From positions 682,001 through 746,000 of the forward strand of contig NZ_LR699114.1 in NCBI RefSeq assembly GCF_902459475.1: DNA of 64,000 bases, read 5' to 3'. Below the pieces are notes generated by a model that worked only from the letters and a program-made list of their open reading frames with translations, was not told where the DNA came from and searched no databases. The stretch comes from Aquicella lusitana. Its GTDB lineage: Bacteria; Pseudomonadota; Gammaproteobacteria; DSM-16500. Each line of letters opens with the position of its first letter. Positions within the stretch are counted from its first letter, which is position 1. Both the position numbers and the translations under genes were made by a program. Positions 55,000 through 64,000 of this stretch are shown here, in pieces.

Positions 55000-56082
55000 A
55001 TGTTATTGTGGTTAAGTACCTGGCTGGCAAACTATTTTCATGTTTTTCATGTGTTCCAGTATCTTACCTTGCGGGCGATACTCGGCACGTTGACTGCCCT
55101 CATCATGGCACTTTTGTTAGGCCCCAGTATTATCCGCCAATTGAGCTCGCGTCATATGGGGCAGGTGGTGCGTGATGATGGTCCGCAAAGCCATTTGACC
55201 AAAGCAGGTACGCCGACGATGGGCGGCACCCTCATTCTTATTTCTGTCCTCATTAGTACCCTGTTGTGGAGTGACTTGGCAAATCGCTATGTCTGGCTAG
55301 TGATTATTATGACGCTGGGGTTTGGCGCCATTGGATATTGGGACGATTACCGCAAGCTGGTGTTGAAACACAGTCGGGGCATGCCGGCCAGGCAAAAATA
55401 CCTGTTTCAGTCGCTGCTGGGATTCGGCGCTGCTTTTTATCTATTTTTCTCAGCCAAATTACCCGTAGAAACACAGCTCGTGCTGCCCTTTTTTAAAAAT
55501 ATGTCATTAACCATGGGGCCTTTTTTCATTATTTTTACCTATTTCGTTATTGTGGGATCGAGTAACGCTGTGAATCTGACAGATGGCCTAGATGGACTTG
55601 CGATCATGCCGGCGGTCATGATTAGCGGTGCACTGGCCGTTTTTGCCTATGCAACCGGCAACATTCATTATGCCAGTTATCTTGCCATTCCCTACGTGCC
55701 GGGGGTTGGTGAAGTGGTCGTATTCTGCGGCTCACTTGTAGGCGCGGGGCTTGGATTTCTCTGGTTTAACACATATCCCGCACAAGTGTTTATGGGTGAC
55801 GTGGGCGCACTCGCGCTGGGTGCAGCGTTAGGTATGATTGCAGTGATCGTGCGGCAAGAAATCGTATTTTTTGTCATGAGCGGCATCTTTGTGCTGGAAA
55901 CCGTTTCTGTCATTCTGCAAGTGGGTTCCTATAAATTAACGGGTAAGCGCATTTTTAAAATGGCGCCCATTCATCATCATTTTGAACTCAAGGGTTGGCC
56001 GGAGCCGCGCGTGATTGTACGGTTCTGGATTATTACATTTGTGCTAGTCCTCTGTGGATTGGCAACGCTTAAATTACGATAA
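55000..56082 (+). CDS. mraY: Phospho-MurNAc-pentapeptide transferase MraY
   Basis: A 360-residue membrane enzyme that makes lipid I. About ten spans. The catalytic motifs are DDGPQSH-type ([20 protein letters not shown]), [21 protein letters not shown] and [14 protein letters not shown]. Length equals the family. The preceding gap has no space for murF. Confidence 0.98.
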   Translation: MLLWLSTWLANYFHVFHVFQYLTLRAILGTLTALIMALLLGPSIIRQLSSRHMGQVVRDDGPQSHLTKAGTPTMGGTLILISVLISTLLWSDLANRYVWLVIIMTLGFGAIGYWDDYRKLVLKHSRGMPARQKYLFQSLLGFGAAFYLFFSAKLPVETQLVLPFFKNMSLTMGPFFIIFTYFVIVGSSNAVNLTDGLDGLAIMPAVMISGALAVFAYATGNIHYASYLAIPYVPGVGEVVVFCGSLVGAGLGFLWFNTYPAQVFMGDVGALALGAALGMIAVIVRQEIVFFVMSGIFVLETVSVILQVGSYKLTGKRIFKMAPIHHHFELKGWPEPRVIVRFWIITFVLVLCGLATLKLR

Positions 56083-56093
56083 GAGAAAAAACG

Positions 56094-57428
56094 ATGCCTG
56101 TATCCGGTTTGCACGTCGTTGTTGGTTTGGGTATAACGGGTCTTTCATGTGTGCACTATCTTAAATCACGCGGTTTGCCTGTCGCGGTGATGGATACACG
56201 TATGAATCCGCCGCATCTTGCTGCCTTGCAAAAAGCGTATCCTGATATTGCCGTGGCATTGGGCGGTTTAAATTCTTCTTTGCTTCAAAGCGCAGCGAGC
56301 ATTATTTTAAGCCCGGGTATTGCCTTGTATGAACCAGCTATTGCGGAGCAGGTTAAGCGCGGCATACCCGTTATCGGCGATATCGAATTGTTTGCCCAGG
56401 CGGTCAAAGCACCCGTCGTTGCGATTACAGGTACCAATGCAAAAAGCACTGTTACAACCGTCGTTGGCAAGATGGCGGAAGCGGCAGGGTTAAACGTACA
56501 GGTGGGCGGTAATTTAGGTGTGCCCGCATTGGATCTGCTGGCAAAACAGCCCGCTGCTGATCTCTATGTGCTGGAGCTTTCCAGTTTTCAACTGGAAACA
56601 ACGCACTCTTTGCAATCCCAAGTAGCAACGGTGTTGAATATCACACCTGATCATATGGATCGTTATCCGACACTTGCCGATTATCAGCGAGCCAAACACC
56701 GCATTTATCAACGCTGTCACACAGCCGTCTGCAATCTGGACGATCCACTCACTCACACGGATGCGGCGCATAAACTGTTTTTTACTTTGCAGGCACCGCG
56801 TGAGAATACATTCGGGCTTTTAACCAAAAGCAGCAATACGTATCTTGCCTATGAAGATGAAGCGTTACTTGCCATTGATGAACTTCCCGTCATGGGAAAA
56901 CATTATCAGGCGAATGCGCTTGCCTCTCTCGCGATCGGTCGCGGTTTTGGTCTTGCGCTTGAACCCATGCTGAAAGTGCTTCGAGCGTTCAGCGGATTGC
57001 CGCATCGCTGTCAGTTTGTACGCGAGCGCCAAGCTGTTCGCTGGTATAACGATTCAAAAGGCACGAACGTTGGCGCGACGCAAGCAGCCATTGAAGGTTT
57101 GGGCAGTGAAATCAAGGGCAAGCTCATTCTAATAGCAGGCGGTGTCGGCAAAAATGCGGATTTTACACCGCTTGTGCCGGTGATTGAAAAACATGTGCGC
57201 CAGGTAGTTTTGATTGGTGAAGCAGCAAAAGAACTGGCGGCTGTTATTGGTAATACCGTGCCAGTTACATTTGCGCGCACCATGGAAGAGGCAGTGCAGG
57301 GAGCGGCGGCGGCAGCGAAACCGCATGACAGCGTTCTGCTGTCACCTGCTTGCGCGAGCTTTGATATGTTTAATCATTATGAGCATCGTGGCCAGGTATT
57401 CATGGAGATTGTGGAGAAGTTAAACTAA
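56094..57428 (+). CDS. murD: UDP-MurNAc-L-alanine:D-glutamate ligase MurD
   Basis: A 444-residue Mur ligase adding D-Glu. An N-terminal Rossmann-like domain (HVVVGLGITGLSCVHYL) precedes the ATP loop ITGTNAKSTVTTVV. The central domain has LELSSFQLETTHSL and HMDRYPTLADYQRAK. The C-terminal domain ends with SPACASFDMFNHYEHRGQVF. It follows mraY by 11 nt. Confidence 0.97.
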   Translation: MPVSGLHVVVGLGITGLSCVHYLKSRGLPVAVMDTRMNPPHLAALQKAYPDIAVALGGLNSSLLQSAASIILSPGIALYEPAIAEQVKRGIPVIGDIELFAQAVKAPVVAITGTNAKSTVTTVVGKMAEAAGLNVQVGGNLGVPALDLLAKQPAADLYVLELSSFQLETTHSLQSQVATVLNITPDHMDRYPTLADYQRAKHRIYQRCHTAVCNLDDPLTHTDAAHKLFFTLQAPRENTFGLLTKSSNTYLAYEDEALLAIDELPVMGKHYQANALASLAIGRGFGLALEPMLKVLRAFSGLPHRCQFVRERQAVRWYNDSKGTNVGATQAAIEGLGSEIKGKLILIAGGVGKNADFTPLVPVIEKHVRQVVLIGEAAKELAAVIGNTVPVTFARTMEEAVQGAAAAAKPHDSVLLSPACASFDMFNHYEHRGQVFMEIVEKLN

Positions 57429-57433
57429 ACGCT

Positions 57434-58609
57434 ATGCGTTCTTATTCAGCCGCATCAACCCCGCATCCGGCGAGGGACAAATCGAGTGCGACGCCAGCCC
57501 TTTACGACAAGTGGTTTGTTTTTGCTGTTTTGAGTCTGGTTGTCTTGGGGTTGCTCATGATGACTTCTGCCTCTATCGTTATTTCCGATAAACAGTGGCA
57601 CCAGCCTTTTTATTATCTCTTTAAGCAACTTGTTTTCCTGACACTCGGTGTGCTGCTGGGAAGTGCGGTGGTGCAAATCGAAATAGCGCAGTGGGAAAAG
57701 TACGGAGGTTATCTGCTGGTCGGTGTTCTGTTGTTGCTGGCGCTCGTACTTATTCCAGGCATTGGCCATAGTGCCAACGGCAGTGCTCGCTGGATTGGCT
57801 ATGGCCCGCTCACCTTTCAGGTTTCAGAGCTCACGAAGTTTAGTATGGTGGTTTACATGGCGGGTTATCTGGTCAGACGCAATGTTGAAATCAGGACGCA
57901 ATTAAGCGGATTTTTAAAACCCATGTTTGTGCTGGGAACCATCGCGGTGCTTTTGCTGAAAGAACCGGATTTTGGCGCAACCGTGGTGGTCACTGCCACG
58001 ACCCTGGGCATGATGTTTTTGGCAGGGATGCGTCTTAGCATGTTTGCAGGTCTCTTTACCCTGGTAATTGCGGCGCTCGGGGTGATTGCGATTTCGGCGC
58101 CTTATCGGCTCGCTCGGTTGACCAGTTTTTTGAATCCCTGGGCAAGGCCGTTTGATACAGGCTATCAGTTAACACAATCCTTAATTGCCTTCGGTCGTGG
58201 CGGCTGGTGGGGTACCGGCTTAGGAAAAAGCATTCAGAAAATGTTCTATCTGCCTGAAGCACATACAGATTTTTTATTTGCCGTGATTGCGGAAGAGTTG
58301 GGTGTCTTTGGCATGCTGCTGGTAATCAGCCTTTTTTTATTACTGGTGGTCCGGATTTTTTTGATGGGTCAGCGGGCGCAAAAGCTGGGTAATCATTTTG
58401 CCGGCTTTGTTGCTTATGGATTTGGGTTATGGATCACTATTCAATTTACCGTTAGTATTGGTGTTAATTCAGGTTTGTTGCCCACTAAAGGGTTGACCCT
58501 GCCATTGATGAGTTATGGCGGCAGCAGTGTGCTGATCAGTTGTATTGTGATCGCTGTCCTGCTGCGTATTGATCATGAGAATCGCTTGAATACTTTGGGA
58601 ATTCGATAA
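57434..58609 (+). CDS. ftsW: Septal peptidoglycan glycosyltransferase FtsW
   Basis: A 391-residue SEDS-family membrane protein with ten spans. Signature segments are NGSARWIGYGPLTFQVSELTKF, the catalytic Asp in EPDFGATVVV, and LPLMSYGGSSVL near the end. It polymerises lipid II together with FtsI. Five nt after murD. Confidence 0.97.
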   Translation: MRSYSAASTPHPARDKSSATPALYDKWFVFAVLSLVVLGLLMMTSASIVISDKQWHQPFYYLFKQLVFLTLGVLLGSAVVQIEIAQWEKYGGYLLVGVLLLLALVLIPGIGHSANGSARWIGYGPLTFQVSELTKFSMVVYMAGYLVRRNVEIRTQLSGFLKPMFVLGTIAVLLLKEPDFGATVVVTATTLGMMFLAGMRLSMFAGLFTLVIAALGVIAISAPYRLARLTSFLNPWARPFDTGYQLTQSLIAFGRGGWWGTGLGKSIQKMFYLPEAHTDFLFAVIAEELGVFGMLLVISLFLLLVVRIFLMGQRAQKLGNHFAGFVAYGFGLWITIQFTVSIGVNSGLLPTKGLTLPLMSYGGSSVLISCIVIAVLLRIDHENRLNTLGIR

Positions 58610-58618
58610 AGGTTAAAG

Positions 58619-59713
58619 ATGAAAGACACTCCTTCTACTTTAAAACGTGTCTTGATTATGGCGGGCGGTACTGGCGGACACGTGTTTCCGGGTCTTGCTG
58701 TTGCGCACTGCTTGCGCGAAAACGGTGTGGAAGTACATTGGCTGGGCACAAACCAAGGGCTTGAGGCACGACTGGTACCGGAGGCAGATTTTCCGCTGCA
58801 TGTCATTACTATTAGCGGGTTGCGCGGAAAAGGCATTAAGCCGCTGCTTGCTGCGCCGTTTAAAATAGCTACGGCTGTTTTGCAATCAAGGCGCATTATC
58901 AACCAGGTGAACCCCGATGTGGTTATCGGCATGGGCGGTTTTGTAAGCGGGCCGGGAGGCATCGCGAGTTGGTTGATGCGCCGGCCGCTGATTATTCATG
59001 AGCAGAATGCCAAAGCCGGTCTCACTAATAAGGTACTGGCCCGTTTCGCTAAAAAAGTCCTGGAAGGTTTCCCGAACGCCTTCCGTACACGGCCGCGTGT
59101 GGCCATGACGGGTAACCCCGTACGCACGGAAATTGAAAATCTGGCGCCGCCTGAGCAGCGGTTCAATACTGCCCGCTCGCCGTTTCGTCTTTTGATCCTC
59201 GGCGGTAGCCTGGGTGCTCAGGCACTGAATGAGGCTGTTCCGAAGGCGCTCCGGCATCTGCCCACCACAGAACGCCCAGAGGTGTTGCATCAAACAGGGG
59301 ATAAGCAATTTGAGCTGACCAAAAAAACCTATGAATCAATGAATGTAGAGGCCACACTTAAACCTTTTATTAAAGATATGGCGGAAGCATATGCCTGGGC
59401 AGATATGGTAATATGCCGTGCGGGTGCATTGACCGTTGCAGAACTTTGCGCGGCAGGCTTGGGTGCCATCTTTGTTCCTTTTCCCTATGCGGTAGATGAT
59501 CATCAGACAGCGAATGCTGAATTTATGGTGGCACACCAGGCAGCCTGCTGTATTCAGCAAACAGAATTAACAGAAGAGCGATTAGCGGATATAGTAAGAC
59601 AATTCGCCCAGTCGCCTGAGAAACGTTTGGCGATGGCACAGGCGGCTTATCAATTACGCCGCGTGCGAGTAGCCGAGAGAATTTTTGACATTTGTAAGGA
59701 GGTCTGCCGTTGA
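58619..59713 (+). CDS. murG: UDP-GlcNAc:lipid I GlcNAc transferase MurG
   Basis: A 364-residue GT28 glycosyltransferase making lipid II at the inner face of the membrane. Motifs: [53 protein letters not shown] and [15 protein letters not shown]. Family length. Its TGA overlaps the murC start. Confidence 0.98.
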   Translation: MKDTPSTLKRVLIMAGGTGGHVFPGLAVAHCLRENGVEVHWLGTNQGLEARLVPEADFPLHVITISGLRGKGIKPLLAAPFKIATAVLQSRRIINQVNPDVVIGMGGFVSGPGGIASWLMRRPLIIHEQNAKAGLTNKVLARFAKKVLEGFPNAFRTRPRVAMTGNPVRTEIENLAPPEQRFNTARSPFRLLILGGSLGAQALNEAVPKALRHLPTTERPEVLHQTGDKQFELTKKTYESMNVEATLKPFIKDMAEAYAWADMVICRAGALTVAELCAAGLGAIFVPFPYAVDDHQTANAEFMVAHQAACCIQQTELTEERLADIVRQFAQSPEKRLAMAQAAYQLRRVRVAERIFDICKEVCR

Positions 59714-61137
59714 GCTGGATGTTTGAGATGGGACATATTAAGCATGTCCACTTTGTTGGGATTGGTGGCGTTGGGATGGCGGGCATTGCTGAAGTCTTGC
59801 TGCGGCAGGGCTATACGGTTTCCGGTTCGGATGTTTCGGAGAATTCGCTGACACAATGGCTGCGTGTCATGGGAGCCATTATTTATCGCGGGCACGATGC
59901 GAGCCATATCAAAGATGCGGATGTCATTGTTCGCTCTTCAGCCGTTGATTGGCAAAATCCTGAATTTGAAGCAGCTCGTCAAGCGCGCATTCCTATCGTC
60001 CCTCGCGCAGAAATGCTCGGCGAACTCATGCGCTTTCGTTACGGTATCGCTGTAGCAGGAACGCACGGCAAGACGACGACGACCAGTCTCGTGACCAGCA
60101 TTCTTGCAGAAGCAGGTCTTGATCCCACTTTTGTGATCGGCGGCCGGTTGAATAGCGTGGGCAGTAATGCACGCCTGGGTCGTGGGCATTATCTGGTTGC
60201 AGAAGCAGATGAAAGTGACGCTTCATTTTTATATCTCAAGCCTATGATTTCAGTAGTAACTAATATTGATCAGGACCACATGGGCACTTATGAGAACAGT
60301 TTTGACCGTTTAAAAACCACCTTTATTGAATTTCTACACCGGCTGCCTTTTTATGGTCTCGCCGTTGTTTGCATTGATGATCCAGTTGTTCGGGAAATTC
60401 TGCCTCAACTTTCACGTCCGGTCCTGACCTACGGGCTGTCTCCGGAAGCAGACTTTAGGACAGAAGGCTACACGCAGTCCGGTATGCAAACCCAATTTGT
60501 GGTTGAGCGTCCCAAAGGCCAGTCGCCTTTAACGGTCACATTGAATCTGCCTGGACGGCATAATGTTCTGAATGCACTTGCTGCGATTGCGATTGCCACC
60601 GAGCTGAAAGTGCAGGATCGCGCCATTATGGATGCCTTGCAGCATTTTGCCGGCATAGGAAGACGGTTCCAGATTTACGGTGATTTTCCGCTGCCCAAGG
60701 GCGGCAGCGTGACGCTTGTGGATGATTATGGCCATCATCCGCGCGAAATCGCCGCCACATTACAGGCTGCCCGTGAAAGTTGGCCGAACCGTCGTTTGGT
60801 GATGGTCTATCAGCCTCACCGTTATACGCGCACACGTGATTTGTTTGGTGATTTCTGCCATGTCTTGTCATTACCCGATAAGCTCTTGCTGCTCGATGTC
60901 TACTCAGCGGGTGAAAAGCATATTGAAGCTGCGGATAGCAAAACGCTTGCCAGTGAAATCAAGAAGCGCGGACAGCTTGACCCTATTTTTGTAGAGCAAC
61001 ATGACACACTGCCTTCCTTGTTTGAGCGTGAACTGCAGGACGGCGATGTGCTGCTCATGCAAGGTGCGGGTAACATTGGCGCGCTTGCTGCCCGTCTTGC
61101 AGCAACGGAATTAAAAGAAGCCATTACGGTTAAATAA
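59710..61137 (+). CDS. murC: UDP-MurNAc:L-alanine ligase MurC
   Basis: A 475-residue Mur ligase adding L-Ala. [18 protein letters not shown] binds UDP; the ATP loop is [14 protein letters not shown]. The TTG at 59710 has AAGGAGG 7 nt upstream and overlaps the murG stop, so it is preferred over the ATGs at 59719 and 59728. The rest matches the family. Confidence 0.97.
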   Translation: MSWMFEMGHIKHVHFVGIGGVGMAGIAEVLLRQGYTVSGSDVSENSLTQWLRVMGAIIYRGHDASHIKDADVIVRSSAVDWQNPEFEAARQARIPIVPRAEMLGELMRFRYGIAVAGTHGKTTTTSLVTSILAEAGLDPTFVIGGRLNSVGSNARLGRGHYLVAEADESDASFLYLKPMISVVTNIDQDHMGTYENSFDRLKTTFIEFLHRLPFYGLAVVCIDDPVVREILPQLSRPVLTYGLSPEADFRTEGYTQSGMQTQFVVERPKGQSPLTVTLNLPGRHNVLNALAAIAIATELKVQDRAIMDALQHFAGIGRRFQIYGDFPLPKGGSVTLVDDYGHHPREIAATLQAARESWPNRRLVMVYQPHRYTRTRDLFGDFCHVLSLPDKLLLLDVYSAGEKHIEAADSKTLASEIKKRGQLDPIFVEQHDTLPSLFERELQDGDVLLMQGAGNIGALAARLAATELKEAITVK

Positions 61138-61170
61138 GGCAGGAAGGCTAAGGTATCAGGATCTATTGTA

Positions 61171-62070
61171 ATGAATGACAAAAATGCATTCACAACAGCG
61201 TCAAAAGGGCAGCTCCTGAAGAATGAGCCGCTTGCTAATTATACTTCCTGGCGCACAGGTGGCCCGGCTGATTATGTGTATATTCCCGCTGATCTGGAAG
61301 ATCTTTCCCACTTTCTGCAGCAGCTTCCTGACACTGTTCCACTGACTTGGCTGGGGTTAGGCAGTAATACGCTCATTCGTGACAAAGGCGTGGACGGCGT
61401 AGTGATTATCACGCAAGGCGTGCTTAACAAATTAACGCAGGTGAGCCCCACGGAAATCCGTGTTGAAGCCGGTGTTGCTTCTGCGCAGCTTGCGCGTCAT
61501 ACGGCAAGAATGGGTGCAGCAGGACTGGAATTTATGGCAGGCATTCCGGGAACAGTGGGGGGAGCGCTTGCGATGAACGCAGGCTGTTTTGGCGGAGAAA
61601 CCTGGCAATTTGTACAGGCAGTTGAGACAATTAACCGGCGCGGCGAAATTAAAAAACGCCCGCTTACCGATTTTGAAGTGACGTACCGCCATGTTGCGAG
61701 GCCCTCAGATGAATGGTTTGTAGCCGGATATTTTGGCCTGGTTCCCGGCGATAAAGAAAAATCGCTGGCCAATATTCGTACCTTGCTCGAGCGGCGTAAT
61801 AACACCCAGCCTACCGGTACGGCGAATTGCGGGTCGGTGTTTCGCAATCCACCTGGAAACTATGCAGGACGTTTGATCGAAGAATGCGGCCTTAAGGGAA
61901 AAAGCCTGGGCGGCGCGCGTATTTCTGAAAAGCACGCCAATTTTATTATTAACGAAAACCGTGCTTCCAGTGCAGATATTGAAAACTTGATTGCTGAAGT
62001 CGGTGCTATCGTTCTCGAAAAAACCGGTGTACGATTGATTGCGGAAGTCTGCATCATTGGACGAATGTAG
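61171..62070 (+). CDS. murB: UDP-N-acetylenolpyruvoylglucosamine reductase MurB (type II)
   Basis: A 299-residue FAD enzyme that reduces the enolpyruvyl group to give UDP-MurNAc. FAD-binding segments LGLGSNTLIRD and AGIPGTVGGALAMNAG are clear; the acid serine is in NCGSVFRNP and the C-terminal motif is GGARISEKHANFIIN. At 299 residues it lacks the extra loops of the E. coli enzyme (342), so it belongs to the shorter type II form. It is followed by 167 bp and ftsQ; ddl is missing. Confidence 0.97.
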   Translation: MNDKNAFTTASKGQLLKNEPLANYTSWRTGGPADYVYIPADLEDLSHFLQQLPDTVPLTWLGLGSNTLIRDKGVDGVVIITQGVLNKLTQVSPTEIRVEAGVASAQLARHTARMGAAGLEFMAGIPGTVGGALAMNAGCFGGETWQFVQAVETINRRGEIKKRPLTDFEVTYRHVARPSDEWFVAGYFGLVPGDKEKSLANIRTLLERRNNTQPTGTANCGSVFRNPPGNYAGRLIEECGLKGKSLGGARISEKHANFIINENRASSADIENLIAEVGAIVLEKTGVRLIAEVCIIGRM

Positions 62071-62100
62071 CACTCACTCTATTATCCTTGCACAGGCATG

Positions 62101-62140
62101 GACCCATTTATCCTCGACATGACTTAAAAAATAATGGGTC
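62101..62140. repeat. Inverted repeat after murB
   Basis: GACCCATT (62101-62108) and AATGGGTC (62133-62140) are complementary 8-mers with an AT-rich interior including a run of A. May act as a weak terminator between murB and ftsQ. Confidence 0.35.
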
Positions 62141-62152
62141 ATTGCTTAGTGC

Positions 62153-62200
62153 CACCTTCTCCCCTTGTGGGAGAAGGTGTCCGAAGGGCGGATGAGGGGG
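62153..62200. repeat. Widespread-type hairpin repeat between murB and ftsQ
   Basis: CACCTTCTCCC (62153-62163) and GGGAGAAGGTG (62169-62179) form a perfect 11-bp stem with a 5-nt loop, followed by a CGAAGGGCGGATGAGGGGG tail. Repeats of this form occur in intergenic DNA of many proteobacteria. It occupies the place where ddl would normally lie. Confidence 0.6.
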
Positions 62201-62237
62201 AGCCTGGCGTTCCGGAAGAAATGAACAGGATAAGTGA

Positions 62238-62975
62238 ATGGACATAAGAAAAGGGAAGCCAATATTATCTCCTTTTCAATATCTGACCCAGACTTTGAAA
62301 CTGGTGGTACTGGGTCTGGTCATTCTTTCCTGTCTGTATGCACTCAATTCTTTTAAACTTTCCAGCCATTTTCCCATTAAAACCGTGCGTGTATATGGCG
62401 TGAACCGCATTGACCGCCAGGAAATACAAACCTTGTTGTTGCCCTTGGTCAACAGCGGTTTTTTTAAAGTGAATGTTGATTATATTCAGGACCGTTTATT
62501 ACAACTGCCTTGGGTAGCGAATATATTTGTTCGCCGCCACTGGCCTGACCAAGTTGAAATACGGGTTATTGAAAAGAATCCAGTGGCTCGTTGGAATAAT
62601 CACAGCCTCTTAGCGGAGGGAGGGGAATTATTTTCCCCAAGAAAGGAAACGTACCCTTCACGCCTTCCACAATTTGTGGGGCCGGATGGAAAGCAAGTGA
62701 CAATGCTCAAGTATTTTTATTCGATGAATCGATTATTGATGCCGTTGCATGCTAAAATTGCCTATCTGGAAATGACGCCTTATTTCACATGGAAGTTGAT
62801 ATTGGATAATGGAATTACTTTACAAATAGGGCATAAAGATATCTTGACTCGACTGAATCATTTTGTGAAAGTGTACCCAAAAATAGTTGGGAGCCGTGCG
62901 GCAGATGTGGAATCGATTGATTTACGATATCCTAACGGAGTAGCTGTACGTTGGAAAGAGGCAATGACTGCCTGA
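62238..62975 (+). CDS. ftsQ: Cell division protein FtsQ
   Basis: A 245-residue bitopic protein: cytoplasmic start, one span (about residues 17-37, LKLVVLGLVILSCLYALNSF), then a POTRA domain (FPIKTVRVYGVNRIDRQEIQTLL) and a beta domain (residues about 120-240). It joins FtsL and FtsB in the divisome. The sequence LPWVANIFVRRHWPDQVEIRVIEKNPVARWN is the family signature. Confidence 0.96.
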   Translation: MDIRKGKPILSPFQYLTQTLKLVVLGLVILSCLYALNSFKLSSHFPIKTVRVYGVNRIDRQEIQTLLLPLVNSGFFKVNVDYIQDRLLQLPWVANIFVRRHWPDQVEIRVIEKNPVARWNNHSLLAEGGELFSPRKETYPSRLPQFVGPDGKQVTMLKYFYSMNRLLMPLHAKIAYLEMTPYFTWKLILDNGITLQIGHKDILTRLNHFVKVYPKIVGSRAADVESIDLRYPNGVAVRWKEAMTA

Positions 62976-63002
62976 TTCCGTTTTTTAACTGGAAGAATAA
63001 TA

Positions 63003-64000
63003 TATGGCAAAGAAGCCAAATAAAGATTACTTAGTCGGTATTGATATCGGAACTTCAAAAGTTGTCACGCTAGTGGGCGAGATGACGAGCGACGGCAGGT
63101 TAAACGTCATCGGGTTTGGGTCACATCCGTCTCAAGGATTAAAAAGAGGTGTGGTTGTTAATATAGAATCGACGGTGCAGTCTATTCAGCGCTCCGTGGA
63201 AGATGCAGAACTCATGGCAGGTTGCGAAATTTATTCAGCCTATACGGGCATTGCCGGCAGTCACATTCGCAGTATTAATTCCCATGGTATTGTTGCCATT
63301 CGTGATCACGAGGTTTCGCAGAACGACGTAGACCGTGTGATAGATGCAGCAAAAGCGATCGCCATCCCCGCTGACCAGAAAATTCTCCATGTTCTTCCCC
63401 AGGAATTTATTATCGATAACCAGGATTCTATTCGTGAACCCGTAGGCATGTCCGGTGTGCGCCTGGAAGCCAAAGTTCATATTGTCACAGGTGCAGTGAG
63501 TGCGGCACAAAATATTGTGAAATGCATGAAGCGGTGTGGGCTTGCCGCCAGTGATATTGTGCTGGAACAGTTTGCTTCCAGTCAGTCCATTTTGTCGGAT
63601 GATGAAAAAGAACTGGGTGTCTGCATGATCGATATTGGCGGTGGCACCAGTGATATCGCGATTTTTACGGATGGTGCGATCCGTCATACAGCGGTGATAC
63701 CTATCGCGGGTGATCAGGTGACCAACGATATCGCAATTGCACTACGCACCCCTACCCGCAATGCGGAAGAAATCAAAATCAAATACGGCTGCGCGCTGCA
63801 GGATCTTGTTGATACCAATCAGATGATAGACATCCCAACCATTGGCGACAAAGTGGGTCGGCGCTTGCCACAACGTGCGCTGGCTGAAGTCGTCGAAGCG
63901 CGTTATGAAGAATTATTTACGCTTGCGCTGACTGAACTGCGCCGTAGCGGTCTGGAAGAATTTATCGCAGCTGGCATTGTACTGACCGGTGGCGCTTCCA
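63003..64000 (+). CDS. ftsA: Cell division protein FtsA (truncated by the window edge)
   Basis: The first 332 codons of an actin-like divisome protein that tethers FtsZ to the membrane. The start KDYLVGIDIGTSKVVTLVGE is phosphate-1 motif; the 1C domain region and the phosphate-2 motif (IDIGGGTSDIAIF, near residues 208-220) are visible, and the adenosine motif begins at VLTGGAS at the end of the window. The C-terminal amphipathic helix lies outside. ATG after AGAATAAT. 28 nt after ftsQ. Confidence 0.97.

Overview
The window reads as chromosomal DNA of a gammaproteobacterium, most likely a host-associated member of the Legionellales (Coxiella/Legionella/Aquicella-like). This rests on the gene orders dnaK-dnaJ, greA-rlmE-ftsH-glmM, rplM-rpsI-sspA-sspB, lpoA-yraN-diaA-dolP with divergent rsmI, and mraZ to ftsA. 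It also rests on several large, unrecognised, coiled-coil or F-box-like proteins of the kind these bacteria deliver into eukaryotic cells. The placement is inference from gene content; no 16S gene is present.

Region 1 (1-4,900) is AT-rich accessory DNA. It carries a small lipoprotein, a large unrecognised ORF, and a compact three-gene operon on the minus strand: a 67-residue peptide, a SonM-like tetrapyrrole-methylase-fold enzyme and an MFS exporter. I interpret this as a split-borosin RiPP cluster (backbone N-methylated peptide), the best candidate here for an undescribed system. A small HTH-like protein is divergent from it. Region 2 (5,000-14,500) holds recQ, an F-box-like protein, a 718-residue coiled-coil protein, an APH-family kinase in GC-richer DNA, an AraC/GyrI-like regulator, a possible kinase-fold protein and a glycine-zipper protein.

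Region 3 (14,600-19,800) holds a hipBA toxin-antitoxin module with three operator-like repeats, ssrA (tmRNA) with an unusually long 18-residue tag, smpB, ratAB, bamE and fur. Region 4 (19,874-31,110) is core housekeeping: nadK-recN, grpE-dnaK-dnaJ with a heat-shock-like promoter, greA-rlmE, ftsH-glmM. An intact IS4-family element (31,259-32,505, 10-bp target duplication) has inserted into a palindromic intergenic repeat just after glmM.

Region 5 (32,700-48,250) holds an MFS transporter, an HU-like protein with a histone-like tail, rplM-rpsI (S9 has an acidic/glycine insertion), tRNA-Gln, sspAB, a hybrid histidine kinase, two effector-like proteins, dolP-diaA-yraN-lpoA, rsmI, a glycosyltransferase, rnpB and a small unknown protein. 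Region 6 (48,300-64,000) is the dcw division and wall cluster from mraZ to a truncated ftsA, preceded by a 10-bp-periodic GTGG array. The cluster lacks murF and ddl at their usual places and has an aldo/keto reductase inserted between ftsL and ftsI.

Functionally, the last region supplies the cytoplasmic steps of peptidoglycan synthesis (MurB-E, MraY, MurG), the septal synthase (FtsW/FtsI) and the divisome (FtsL/Q/A). GlmM feeds it UDP-GlcNAc, and LpoA, BamE and DolP act in the envelope. DnaK/DnaJ/GrpE, FtsH, tmRNA/SmpB and SspA/SspB form the protein quality-control side.
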